Shown piece by piece: positions 32,417 through 42,250 of a stretch of DNA of 45,385 bases. The DNA comes from Reticulitermes lucifugus (lineage: Eukaryota; Arthropoda; Insecta; Blattodea; Rhinotermitidae): contig JAKCWW010001885.1 in assembly GCA_026260175.1 (NCBI GenBank), positions 16,067 to 61,451 of the forward strand, written 5' to 3'. The notes below the pieces were generated by a model. The model searched no databases, had not been told where the DNA came from, and worked only from the letters and a program-made list of their open reading frames with translations. Position 1 is the first letter of the stretch; each line of letters starts with the position of its first letter. The position numbers and the translations under genes are program-made.

Positions 32417-33325
32417 GTGCCAGGAAATGAAATAAGATTGAAATTATGTTATTCATCAAAAAGAAGTCTGACGCTGTATTTTCGCAAATTTAAAATAAAC
32501 GCATAAGCTAAAGATCAGAACTTACATTTGATGCATTACTGAACATTCTATATGTGCAATCGGCCGATTACTTAAAATAATTCTTCCTTTAATGTATTTC
32601 CAGGCTAACATATAACACCTAATGATTAGGAGGCACTCATTTCCACACTGCGTATAAGTGAGCTTTCAAAGTCTTTGTGACTCATCCGAAGTCGTTGTGC
32701 GGATTTCTGTAGGTATTCCTGAATGCGTAAATACAGTTGCTACAAAAAGTGCCATCTTATATTAAGGTGAAAATTTCTGATTGCGCCAGTTCCACACAGT
32801 AAAAAATATCTGCAATTAAGTGAAATGGTTTCAAGCAAGATATTTCATTTCAGACACTAAGATATCACGCAGGAGGCGTGCTAACACGACCTGCGCAGCA
32901 CGAGCGTGTCTGCGTCTTCGCCACGAAATGCAACAAATCTGTCTCCTTTGCATAAGCATAACATAACTGTGGCTCATAGACCACGCAGGAGTTGAGGCAA
33001 ATCTGAATTTTGTAAACTGGCAGCTTCATGGGGTGTATATTCCAGAAATCTATACCACACCCTTTCGTTTTAGCGATGAAGCTTGGCTTCATCTCAGACG
33101 ATAATTAACCTCTCAAACTAAGTGTCATTGATCTGCATAAAATCCCGTTTTAATCCAGGGAATATCATTACGTGATATTATGGTTCATGTGTAGTGTATT
33201 ATGAATGCAATTACGATTATTGTTCCCACTTCTCCTTGTTAGTCAACAAACTCACATCACTATGTAATAAACGTTTGACACCATTTTTAACACCCGGCTA
33301 ATTACAAGAGAATATGTCTTTTCAA
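32417..33325. other. Non-coding stretch, nothing recognised
   Basis: A GC-richer patch at about 32868-32935 contains CpG words and a small inverted pair around AGGAGGCGTGC. The 75-codon minus frame at 33092-32865 has no family resemblance. Confidence 0.35.
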
Positions 33326-33329
33326 TAAG

Positions 33330-33620
33330 ATATGCAATGCGTGATTTCAGGCTTCCGCCGCGGTGTGAATGATGTCTTCACAGTCGAAGAAGATTCTTCT
33401 TGGACTGCTTGTCCCTTGAAGATGCGACCGATAGGGTTTACCGAAACGTCAGTAACTACCAATCAACACTGCGTAACATTGCTGACAAGCGAAGAACTCA
33501 AGATAGCACATCACTTCACAACGGCAAAACTTTTTCAACACCTTCTTCAAACACAGTGACTAAAAACATATATCGACTGCAAGGCTTTATACTAAAAAGC
33601 ATGGATACCTATTTGTAACA
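33330..33620 (+). repeat. Dispersed insect repeat with pseudo-coding frames (VISGFRR...ETSV type)
   Basis: Plus frames read CVISGFRRGVNDV, MRPIGFTETSV and, in another frame, LSLEDATDRVYRNVS. From memory, VISGFRRDVDE, MGPIGCPETSV and LTLEDGTD.L.RNV recur together in a very common insect repeat that often appears as spurious proteins. Here a segment between the first and second phrases is missing. The nucleotide string TTGAAGATGCGACC, a loop, ACCGAAACGTC at 33415-33444 is another form of the box-hairpin-GAAAC signature seen in the palindromes. Confidence 0.6.
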
Positions 33621-34027
33621 AATCTGAATAGCTGCAGTTGTTGCCGTACCTGCCATTATTCGAAATGTTTCGACTGTAGAGGAAGGCATGACGGCATTTA
33701 AAAAGAAATCACATTGTTTTGGACATTGCTAATTCTCCCAGGATTCACAAACCAACGCATTTCGAAAAAGTTCTGCTTCCTTCGTCATGTGTTATGATAT
33801 GTGTGTAGTAAGAAGCTCAGTTCCATTTGGTCAATTAACAGTAGCAGTCTCAAAACCTCCTCACATTTATTGACCGTCATGGCAAGTGTCTAATTGGAGA
33901 GACCATATCTATCGAACGCTGCCATTACTAATATTCGGTTACCAGTCAAAAATACGACGATCTGTACGGAGACCCTACAAACACGGACCGGAGACCTTAA
34001 TAGTACACATGGCCTGAGGTATTAAAA
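33621..34027. other. Possible remainder of the dispersed repeat
   Basis: Plus frames give broken protein-like pieces (LLTFIDRHGKCLIGETISIE, SVTSQKYDDLYGDPTNTD) that I do not recognise. It may be a decayed retroelement ending at the trinucleotide run that follows. Confidence 0.3.
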
Positions 34028-34028
34028 G

Positions 34029-34058
34029 CTGCTGCTGCTGCTGATGATGATGATGACA
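34029..34058. repeat. (GCT)n(GAT)n trinucleotide repeat
   Basis: About five GCT units followed by four to five GAT units. Confidence 0.85.
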
Positions 34059-35960
34059 AATATGTAAATTATTCTACGCAAATTATAAAATTAAATAGAA
34101 CTGTGTTTAAAAATAAGACACTTTAATAGATTCATTTAGTTAAAATACAGTATGTATCACAAAAAAATTACAAAGGCCATATTACGAAATACCCACAATA
34201 CATATTGTTGAAATATCAAAGGACAAAAAAAATTTCTTATAGTGTGATGTTTTTGTGTGGAGTATAACTTTAATTATAAATATTTTAACTTTTAATAATT
34301 TTAATGCTATGAATAATAACATTGATTTCTACTATTGATCTCCTTTGGCTTTTGCGTAAAATATTAGTTGAGAAAGGAATGTAAACACAAAAAATTATAT
34401 AAAACTTTCCATAGTACAAATCTTTAAAAAAGGTTTCTCCTGTACTCGTATATGGCAGCGAAGAAGGTTGGAACAGAATGTAAGTTATGATGATAATGTT
34501 GGTGATATGGATAACAATAGTAATGTGTCAATTAGATGCCCATTTAATAATAATAATAATAATAATTTCATCTGAAATATTAAAAATGTCAGAAAAGAAA
34601 TTGCTATGCCGCTTTATGCACAAAAAGTTTTTGAATGCTTACGGGCATTAATATAACTGTGGTGTCCTTCTGATCCCAACAGTGAACCGATTTTCTCTAC
34701 CAGTAATGTATTCTAAACAGAGAACATCGACTGTTTGTCCATGATGTTAAAATAACAGATATAAAATCTATTATTTTATCTATAATAAAATTCATGCCCT
34801 GTGTTATTGCAATTTTTTGTATCCGTAAAACACGTTAAGTGAGAAAAATGCGTCAAAATTTGTTATCAATATTTACATTCCCCATCTTTGTTAGTCTTAA
34901 ATTTTAAAAAATGTACAAATTAAACAATACTGTATTTACAAAACGAGTATCCGTCGATGTACGGATCATTTACGTATTACCGCTCCTCTTGGTGAATCGT
35001 TCAGTGAATCCTTTCATGTCATTCACTTAGTCATATATTTGTGTATGTTCTGTTTGGTAGGAGTTTCTATGTAATTATAAGTTATCATTAGTATCTATGG
35101 ATTGTATAACTTTACACATTTCCATGGAATGCATATTGCAGGAACATCATTGAGCAGTAAGTATAATGTAAAACACCTAAAATATTAATGAGTCTTCCGG
35201 ATATAGGCATTTCAAAATGTTGCCAAAAGTTTTAAGTTTGCTTAAATGAGTTGGGGTAGTTTTATAATTCGTAGGTGCCACTCCACACTCCGGGTACTCT
35301 CACGCTCAACTGAAGGCAACGCTTACGGAGTTCCGTAGTGTGTTCACACTGAGCTCATGTGCGTCCCTCGAGAAGAGTGAATTTTGCTGTAACAGTGTTC
35401 AAAAAATAAACCCAAATAACTTGGCGTTAATCACGTAAGCCTTGGATCCAGTATTCTTTCAAAGGATATCCGCACTGACTTCAGCGCCCCGTGACGTTTG
35501 CTTGACCACTGATATGCACAGATGCATTAACAGGGGCAAGGAGCATTTCCCTGGCGGTGAGCTGACCGTGAGTGTACCCACAACGTGAATCAAGCTTTAA
35601 GAGAAGTAAGTTGGCAACCCTAATTTTCATTAATAATTGGCAAGTTTGTAACGGACTGCCAGCCCTAGCGATATTAAAAGTTGTTCACTGTGCTTGTATT
35701 ACAAACTTTACTTTTAAGTACTGCTTGGTTTAAATCCAAATGCGGTAATTTGGAAGTGTCACTGCAAGAGCAACTGCCAGTTTACATCCTTCGTATAAAT
35801 CAAGCAACCTCACTGTTCTTCATTACATCAAACTTAGTAATACATAAATGCATTTGTAATAAAATGTTACTAAAACTGAACTATTTATCTTTGTTTTCTA
35901 TCATTTCTAACATATGGATGTAAAACATGAAATAAATAATAAAAACTGCAGTATAAAATA
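34059..35960. other. Non-coding stretch with (AAT)n tract
   Basis: A TAA/AAT run lies at about 34543-34564. The block at about 35280-35560 is richer in GC than its surroundings but has no open frame or known repeat signature. The rest is anonymous AT-rich DNA. Confidence 0.4.
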
Positions 35961-35964
35961 TGTA

Positions 35965-36180
35965 CATACAGGGAGGTCAATTGAAAACGGAACCCATACA
36001 CACACGGCAACCTTAAGCCTTACATGTTCTTATATAATATATGTGATACGTGTTGAAAATGACCTCCTTCAACTCTCAGACATGCTTTACAGCTGGTGAA
36101 GAGTATTAAATACAGTTTGAAATTATTTCCTAAAAACTGTCGACAACACATAGCCGATGAAATGGCCTCTGCATGACTCA
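35965..36180 (+). repeat. Mariner-associated terminal repeat, copy 2
   Basis: Starts TACAGGGAGGTCAATTGAAA at 35967, resembling the TA plus inverted terminus of an insect mariner family that I remember as CAGGGTGGGTCAATTAAAAACG. It aligns with 26697-26900 over about 180 bp. It lies about 1 kb from the mariner transposase C-terminal fragment (37060-37215), and both could derive from one decayed element with inserted DNA between. Confidence 0.55.
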
Positions 36181-37055
36181 CACACTGCCAGTATTATCGT
36201 CGCGCGTACGGTTACGTTGAATCACTTTGGCCACACAGTCCAGTTTAATCTGAAGTGTGAGATATTGTGAAGTGCAGTGTAAGGTAAATTCGTTTTGTTT
36301 CTGAGTATGCAGTACAGTTTAATACAGAGCGTTTTCGTTGTGGAAACTTGTATTAGGAAGAAATTTTATGAAAAGTGTCACAGAAAATTTATAGTATATT
36401 TTCCCTGTATTTCAGTTCCTTCGAAATAAAATATGTCTGAAATTTCAAGGAGGTGATTTCCGAAAACTACTCTAACTTGAATTAAGTTACATTATACATT
36501 TCTTTTCAGAAAAGTTGATTTTTGCTTTCAAACCTGGTAATGCATCTTCGGTAACAGAGTTTATCTTCGTGAATCTGAGGTAGAAGGACGATAAACCAGA
36601 GGAAAAATGTGTCTACAAAGGCCAATCCATTTTCTGGTTAACTGATAAATCAGGCAGCCCTTCCTTTAAAAATTATTACAATTGGAATTATGTACTCTGA
36701 CATTCTCCCCAGTATTCTTGTTTCCATAAATGAAAAGACTATTCACAACGAATACTTTTCAGATAACCCTTAGTGAACAAATTCAACAAATAACTGCCTC
36801 GTCAGGACTCGAAGACATGTTCTATACGTTCAGAAGCCGATAAAACCTAGTGTATACGTATATTACAATTTATTCTATTTAGAATACGCACGATAATTAC
36901 AAATAATGAGTGTGGTTACAAAACTTTATTTGCAAGAAAATAATAGCCACACAAAAATTAAGAGCACATTATTGTCAAGAACAACGCAAACTCTTTTTTA
37001 ATACACTACGCAATTTCAGTATGCCTTACATTTGTTGTTACACTAAGATGTTATT
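36181..37055. other. Non-coding stretch, possibly mariner remnant
   Basis: No open frame. Part may belong to the decayed mariner copy whose end lies at 35967 and whose transposase C-terminus lies at 37207-37060. Confidence 0.3.
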
Positions 37056-37059
37056 CGAC

Positions 37060-37215
37060 TTCACGCCAAATATTCTGCAGTGAAGTTTGTTAAATTTTTG
37101 CTCTTCAAGTTGTTCAGGGGTGTATGCCTAAGCGTCTCGTAGTCGGCATCCTTCACAGAACCGCAGAAGAAAGTTTCAGCGGGGGTCAGGTCTGGAGATC
37201 GTGGAGGTCATGTAG
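37060..37215 (-). pseudogene. Mariner/Tc1-superfamily transposase C-terminal fragment
   Basis: The minus strand reads PPRSPDLTPAETFFCGSVKD and then ADYETLRHTPLNNLKSKNL from 37207 downwards. PPRSPDLTP is the conserved block just before the last catalytic acidic residue, followed in intact proteins by (L/C)DFFLWG.(V/L)K. Here that stretch reads AETFFCGSVKD: E may stand in for the catalytic D, and LWG is CG. The tail (LKSK...) is followed by stops. No upstream DDE blocks remain. This is a dead fragment of a cut-and-paste transposon targeting TA sites. Confidence 0.8.
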
Positions 37216-37315
37216 TGGACTCACTCGTGATCGGACCATCACCCAGGCAACAGCTTATTAAAGGAAGTCGTCATCTTATTATGAATGCGTGTTTCGCTCT
37301 TTCATGTAAAAGAAA

Positions 37316-37504
37316 TACAGTCGATCCCGGTTATAACGACATCGGTTTATGTGATTCCTCGTCTACAGCGTCAGATATTCTGTGGCACCAATTAATTCCT
37401 CATTCTCAACCACTACATTATACTCCTCGGTTAGAACAACACTCGTTTATAACGACACAAAATATTCAGTCCCTTTCATGACGTTATAACCGAGTTCGAC
37501 CTTA
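37316..37504. mobile_element. Pogo/Tigger-type MITE, about 185 bp, with TA duplication
   Basis: The insert 37318-37502 has terminal inverted repeats of about 21 bp: left CAGTCGATCCCGGTTATAAC, right (reverse complement) AGGTCGAACTCGGTTATAAC, four mismatches. It is flanked by TA at 37316-37317 and 37503-37504. Additional TTATAACGAC words occur just inside both ends, as is usual in pogo-like elements (CGAACCTCG.TATAACGAA). There is no transposase, so it would have moved using an enzyme supplied elsewhere. It lies about 100 bp from the mariner fragment. Confidence 0.8.
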
Positions 37505-37589
37505 CACTTCTTTCTTTCTTACTTTGACCTCTTCTCCCTAATCATTATAGGTGTGTAGGGTTATTGTTGCACCTGATCACATTCAATAA

Positions 37590-37690
37590 CACGCGCACTC
37601 AGTAGGAACTCCTCTGGACGAGGGATGGGCCCTTCGCACAGACCTCTACCTGACAACACACAACACTCACAAGAGATAGACATACATGCC
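37590..37690 (-). mobile_element. LINE fragment of the 9.76-kb family, minus orientation
   Basis: Reverse complement shares GGTAGAGGTCTSTGCGA and CCCTCGTCCAGAGGAGT with the plus strand at 9762-9820 (about 75-80% identity over 75 bp). The minus strand reads GRGLCEGPIPRPEEF. It extends beyond the point where the 9.76-kb copy is truncated. Confidence 0.65.
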
Positions 37691-38195
37691 TCCGACGGGA
37701 AACCCGCAATCCAAGCAAGCGAGCGGCCGCAAACTCACGCCTTCGACCGCGCGGCCACCGGAATCGGCTTAAAGAAATATATTTGACTTCTTTTCATGTA
37801 GCTGGGACACTAACCACAACCAAAGCATGTCACGGTGCAGAATGAAGTTCACTGTTTGGAACGAAGTCGAATATCGTCTGATGTGTGCAGATCAAAAAAT
37901 GGAGAAGATATGGGACTTATATAGGACATGAATAAAAGCTTTTAATAGTAATTTACAGAGGCGTGCTTTTAATATTTGTGTGTCTATTACCTTCTTATAC
38001 GTTATTACTTTTAATGGCTGACACTCTTTCTGTATAATGACATTACATTTCTACATCAACTGAAGTTTTTAACCTTTCTTTGTATTCGCCGTTTCGAGTG
38101 TTCAACTGCGATACAAGGTAACATGTCAGTCACCACAGCCGCCACTGCTTTCCAGATAAGAAGTGCTATGCTAGCTTGCTGCATGTTTCTTCTCA
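37691..38195. other. Non-coding stretch, 3' of the CBM14 exon
   Basis: A CG-rich patch at about 37690-37765 contains a NotI-like GCGGCCGC. If the CBM14 exon is the last coding exon, its 3' UTR would start near 38195; no clear polyadenylation signal was identified. Confidence 0.35.
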
Positions 38196-38198
38196 TCA

Positions 38199-38309
38199 GC
38201 ACTTGACATTGTACCACCAGTCGCAGTGACTCTGAACCTGGTTGAACACTGTTCCCGTGGGACATAAGAACGAATCCCGCCGACCGTCCTTCTGACAGAA
38301 GTGGAACAC
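38199..38309 (-). CDS. Exon encoding the C-terminal half of a chitin-binding type-2 (CBM14/peritrophin-A) domain
   Basis: The minus strand has an acceptor TTGATTTTTAG (AG at 38311-38310), then 37 codons reading VFHFCQKDGRRDSFLCPTGT, VFNQVQSHCDWWYNVKC. The pattern C-x10-CP.GT.FN....CDWW.NV.C is the second half of a CBM14 domain as found in secreted insect cuticle and peritrophic proteins that bind chitin. 'DSFLCP.GT.FNQ....CDWW.NV.C' is especially typical of a conserved insect family with one such domain. The four cysteines are in the expected places and the VFH start is a common exon boundary. A TGA (38198-38196) follows the last Cys at once, where relatives usually continue; a single missing base would open CADEKKHAAS instead. 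So it is a true last exon, or a lightly damaged pseudogene. The first half of the domain must lie on an upstream exon (higher coordinates), which I did not find. Confidence 0.75.
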
Positions 38310-39425
38310 CTAAAAATCAACATATTATTACAGTGGTTAGATTATTTGTAAGAAAGCAGGGTAAGGTAAGGGTACACAAATTGCACGCACCTATGTCAGT
38401 AAAATGTTAAAGCGAGAACTTGACAGCTGTAGAAGTGACAAGCAACAGAACCCAGTGAAACCGTTCAAGTCAGTGACTCGTTTTAACGTTCTGTAAAAGA
38501 TTTGAGGTCGAAGATTAGTATCTTCTGGGATGTTACGCTTTGTTGGCTGGAAAATAATTACTGACCTTCTTAGTACTTTAGTCTGAAGGTGAAGGCACTA
38601 TGTTCCTTCGCTCGTCGGTAAATATTTACCAACCGACAGAGGGTACACAGTCCAGAAGAATATAATATTCAGCAAACCGCGGCGAGAATCTGAAATATCT
38701 CAGAATGCAGTGACTATGGAAATTACTATTAAGGATATTTTTGGGAGGGATGTGATGTGTGGCTTGGTAATGAGTTACAGTTCAGGGACTCCGCTTTGCG
38801 GCCTTGGACACAACGGAAATTAGGGGGAATATGTGGGATGATTCACGGAAGCAATACGTCTTATCGCTGCTGCGAGGACGAGTGGGTGTGGTGTGGACTG
38901 CTCGAAAACGTCTGTGGGCACAGCCGCTGTGAGAACGCAGTAGTCGCGCGGCACTTTTCAACTTGGCACACGTTGGCCTTTTTCAGGGCCACCTTCCAAA
39001 TCTGGCTAATCGCAACTCCAGTTCTTTTCCCCGCCCCCATGTCGTTACTTTCAATCGTGCGGCTTACTCTTAATCTTAACATGGAGCCTGTAAAGTGTCA
39101 TGGAAATTTGAGATCTACAATCATCTATCAACGTACATGAAGCCATGACACAAATCTTCAATAAAAAACACGTTATTTTTACGGCCTGAAATTCTTACCC
39201 CAACATCCAACCTGCAGATACACCCCTTATCGGCTATAAGCAACTGCTTCAGCGAAAGCTTATCAGCTATTCTGCAGGAACGGCTGTAGCATGTCTACAT
39301 TAGTTACATGCATGAAGAAAGTAAGAGCGGGTTAGATTACAGAGACAGCAACTTAGGTCATTTCACAATTATTTTTCTCCTTTTCTGCTACCTGTGGCAT
39401 TATGATTATTACAAACGATACCTAT
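38310..39425. other. Presumed intron or flank of the CBM14 gene
   Basis: The block 38780-39060 is GC-richer and open on both strands (127 codons plus, 73 codons minus), but neither translation shows a recognisable domain or good splice boundaries. A donor-like GTAAGA occurs on the minus strand near 39196, without a plausible coding segment before it. Confidence 0.35.
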
Positions 39426-39429
39426 ATAA

Positions 39430-39650
39430 ATGTATATTTGTTTTGTACGGGTGTGAAACTTGGTACCGAAAACTTAAGGAACAATATATGTTGATGGTGT
39501 TTGGAGAAGGGTGCTAAGTAACATATTTGTCCGTAACAAGGAAGTAGGGGGCGGCGGATGGAGACAACTGCGTAATGACGAACTCGAGATTTGTACTTTT
39601 CATCAGTCATTATTAAGGGGATAAAATTCAAGAAAGATTTAACGGATGGG
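39430..39650 (+). pseudogene. LINE reverse transcriptase C-terminal fragment (LYGCETW type)
   Basis: The plus strand reads IFVLYGCETWYRKLKEQYML and VFGEGC, matching the 'VLYGCETW.LT.REE.RLRVFE..VLR.IFG' end of many insect LINE proteins. After a frame change the next parts match more loosely (RKQGAADGDNCVMTN for 'GEWRKLHNEEL', then LFISHY.GDKI for the ...I..IK segment). The catalytic region is missing and the copy is frameshifted. Opposite in strand to the nearby CBM14 exon, about 1.1 kb away. Confidence 0.7.
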
Positions 39651-40605
39651 GCAGGGAGGACGGTTGGAAAGGTGATAAATGCACATCAAACTTTGATTAA
39701 GAACTGTGAAGGAAGAGACAAACAATTTCGAAGACATAGACTTAGATGAGAGAAAACATTGTAATAGATTTTAGAGAAGAGTAGCATTGTGTGTACTGTA
39801 TTCATTTCTGTCTGTATAGGCTTTAGTGGGGGCTCTTGTGAACACGGTACTGAATATTTCGGAAAATCAAACGCATAAAGTAGATAGGAATTTTAAACAA
39901 AAGTAAAACAGTAATTTCTCTTTGTATATTGGAACCAAGTGTAACTGCAAATATAGAATTTTGACGGCCCCCATATTGCTGTTTAGAATTTACAAACTAA
40001 TACAATAACCTAAGTCAGATATTCATAATTTCAGAATGTCTACCATCACACAATCTTTCTTGAATTAAATACCGTTATGACCGCTCCCAATTCGAAAATA
40101 CCCAAAGTCGAAATGCGTGAATTGCTAACTGCAGGGAAATGAAAGATGCGGAGATCGAGCAGCCACTAGTAACGTGACGTCTATACTAAATTTCAAGAAA
40201 TTCCGTCAGTAATTTCTGAACTTCCTCAAGAAATGTGGCAGTTCATATATGAGAAAAAGAGCCAAACAAACTAGGCTACTGAAATGTGGAATTACGTGTA
40301 ACTTTAGCGTGTGAAGAGAATAGAATATTTAGAGACAGTTTGAGAGGGAGACAAGAAAATTCAGTGGGTTCGCTTAGTATCGATTTACAGGATATCGATA
40401 AACAATCATTCGCACCCTCTGTGTGTCTCGCAGGATAATGGAGCAGAAAACTTCAAAGGCAGAACTTCCATTAGCGAGCAACCAGCAATGAATCTTCTGC
40501 ATGCCTCAAAAGGCGAAAGGTAAAATTTGTTTTAAACTGTGGCATAAAAGCTAAACGGTAGATCAGCTGTTCTGGCACTCTATTCCGAAGTCCTCACCAA
40601 TTCTA
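39651..40605. other. Non-coding stretch, nothing recognised
   Basis: Possibly LINE 3' flank for the first 100 bp. Otherwise anonymous. Confidence 0.35.
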
Positions 40606-40611
40606 AAATAC

Positions 40612-40850
40612 ATTCCTTCCTTCATACCTTCTTTCTTTCCTTCTTTCCACCCATTCACTCGTCCGTCCGTCCTTCCGTCTGCCTATCTATCCATTCATTC
40701 ATACATATACACATAATACACCGTTCCATTCATTAAACCATTCATCCAACCATCCTTCCATGTATCTATCCGGCTGTCTGTCTGTCTATCCATCTGTCTA
40801 TCTATCTATCGATCGATCCATCCATCCATCCATTCATTCCTTTCCCTCTT
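40612..40850. repeat. Compound tetranucleotide array (CTTC, TCCG, CATT, CTGT, TCTA, ATCC)
   Basis: Successive short blocks of related pyrimidine-rich tetranucleotides. Similar in composition to the array next to palindrome 1 at 14.5 kb. Confidence 0.85.
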
Positions 40851-41700
40851 TTCTTAGATTATTTCATTCCTTCTGTTCCTCGGAATTCCTTGTTCTCCGT
40901 TTTAATTCTCTGTATGTCTATGCGAGTATTTTATTTAGAAATAGATGTATAAATGAAACTTGAACATCAAACGACACAATCTAATCACTGAGGGATGGAA
41001 CTCCCTCGTATCGATGTCTTAAGCCAGTTAAAAATCCGTGTTATGAATGCACTAGTTAAGTCAACAATACCACATCATGGTCATTCTTTACATGCCCTCC
41101 AGCTGACCAGATTGTGTCTGTCTGACTCACTCTATATACTGCGGCGACGTGGCACGCTGGTTACATTTCAACTGTCCAACAGGCAATAGGAAAGGGTTTG
41201 GAAGGTCAATAAAAATGCGTTTCTATTATTTGCATTTCTTTCCTGTTAAGGGCAATATTTGTACCAGTTTTTTTCAGATGCGACTTAGTCTCCAAGACGT
41301 TAAAAAGCTCTCATATTTCATTCACGAAAGAAAAGCACAGACGTTAACTGGCCACACACCCAACACTTTGTTGTGTTTTATAATACAGAAATAGACGGGG
41401 AATTCCTTTATAAAAAAAAGAGGCACACGGCAGGAAAGTTATAATTTCGCTTATATGTTTATGTTTTTCACAAAAAGTATTTCCGCAACTTATCCTGTAA
41501 CTGACTGGCTGACCAACCAAGCCAAAGACTGACCGAATGACCCAGTAATATGGGAGTGATTCGATCACTTGCTGACTTTTCCTTGAATATTAGACATTCA
41601 TTAATTCTATCTCATTGTTAAGCCTCCGATAAACATAAAAGTCTTCGTATATGTCGTCAGTGATTTATTCTGTTTGTTCACAGCCAGCTCAATCTAGTAT
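40851..41700. other. Non-coding stretch, nothing recognised
   Basis: Open frames of 60-80 codons only, without known domains. Confidence 0.35.
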
Positions 41701-41702
41701 AT

Positions 41703-41740
41703 CAATGCTTTTTAACCTATGGTCCGCGGCCCACATTTGG
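41703..41740 (+). repeat. hAT-type terminal sequence
   Basis: CAATGCTTTTTAACCTATGG followed by TCCGCGGCCCAC matches the outer end of hAT elements (CAG.GGTTCTCAACCTT..., then a CGCGGCCC box). A similar end in the opposite orientation lies at 42219-42250, so a decayed non-autonomous element of about 550 bp is possible. I found no 8-bp duplication. Confidence 0.5.
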
Positions 41741-42218
41741 ACCGTGAAGCTATTTCATCACACTATTTTAATAAATGTATTACAAGCAGTATTTTTGTAC
41801 ATGCAGTCACTTGTATTGGCACTGGAGCAGTTTCCACTTGACAGTCATGTTATGAAACATTACACACACCACTGACTACCAGGGCTGCGAAACGCTTAAC
41901 GAAAATTTATCGCATCAGCCAAAAAAAGATAATTTTTTTCGCCGAAGTTATCGTACGGTTGGCAAATTTCTTTTCAATTTGACGAAAACCTCGCAAAACA
42001 CGGAAAAATTAAAATTTACAGGATCAAGAAGACTAAATTAAGTATATATAACAGCTATAACAGAAGTCACAGTGATAAGTTCAGGGTTACGCAGAAGCAT
42101 GTAAATGCGCGTATGTTTATTTTCATTTCATGAAATAATTCAAATTTCACATTCGTTACACCGATTCATGTTTTTATTTTACATGTCGGTCGCAGGACAA
42201 AGCTGTTGGCTTGATCTG

Positions 42219-42250
42219 GGTCGCGGCTCAGAAAGTCTGAGAAACAATAC
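42219..42250 (-). repeat. hAT-type terminal sequence, opposite orientation
   Basis: The minus strand reads GTATTGTTTCTCAGACTTTC, TGAGCCGCGACCC, the same kind of hAT terminus as at 41703. The two ends differ in detail, so they may come from different copies. Confidence 0.5.

Noticed and set aside
34029..34058. CTGATGATGATG as a catalytic box
   Set aside because: It is part of a GCT/GAT trinucleotide repeat.
38757..39140. 127-codon plus frame, the longest in the window, with an overlapping 73-codon minus frame
   Set aside because: It lies in a GC-rich block where stops are rare. Neither translation resembles a known family, and neither connects to the CBM14 exon by plausible splice sites.
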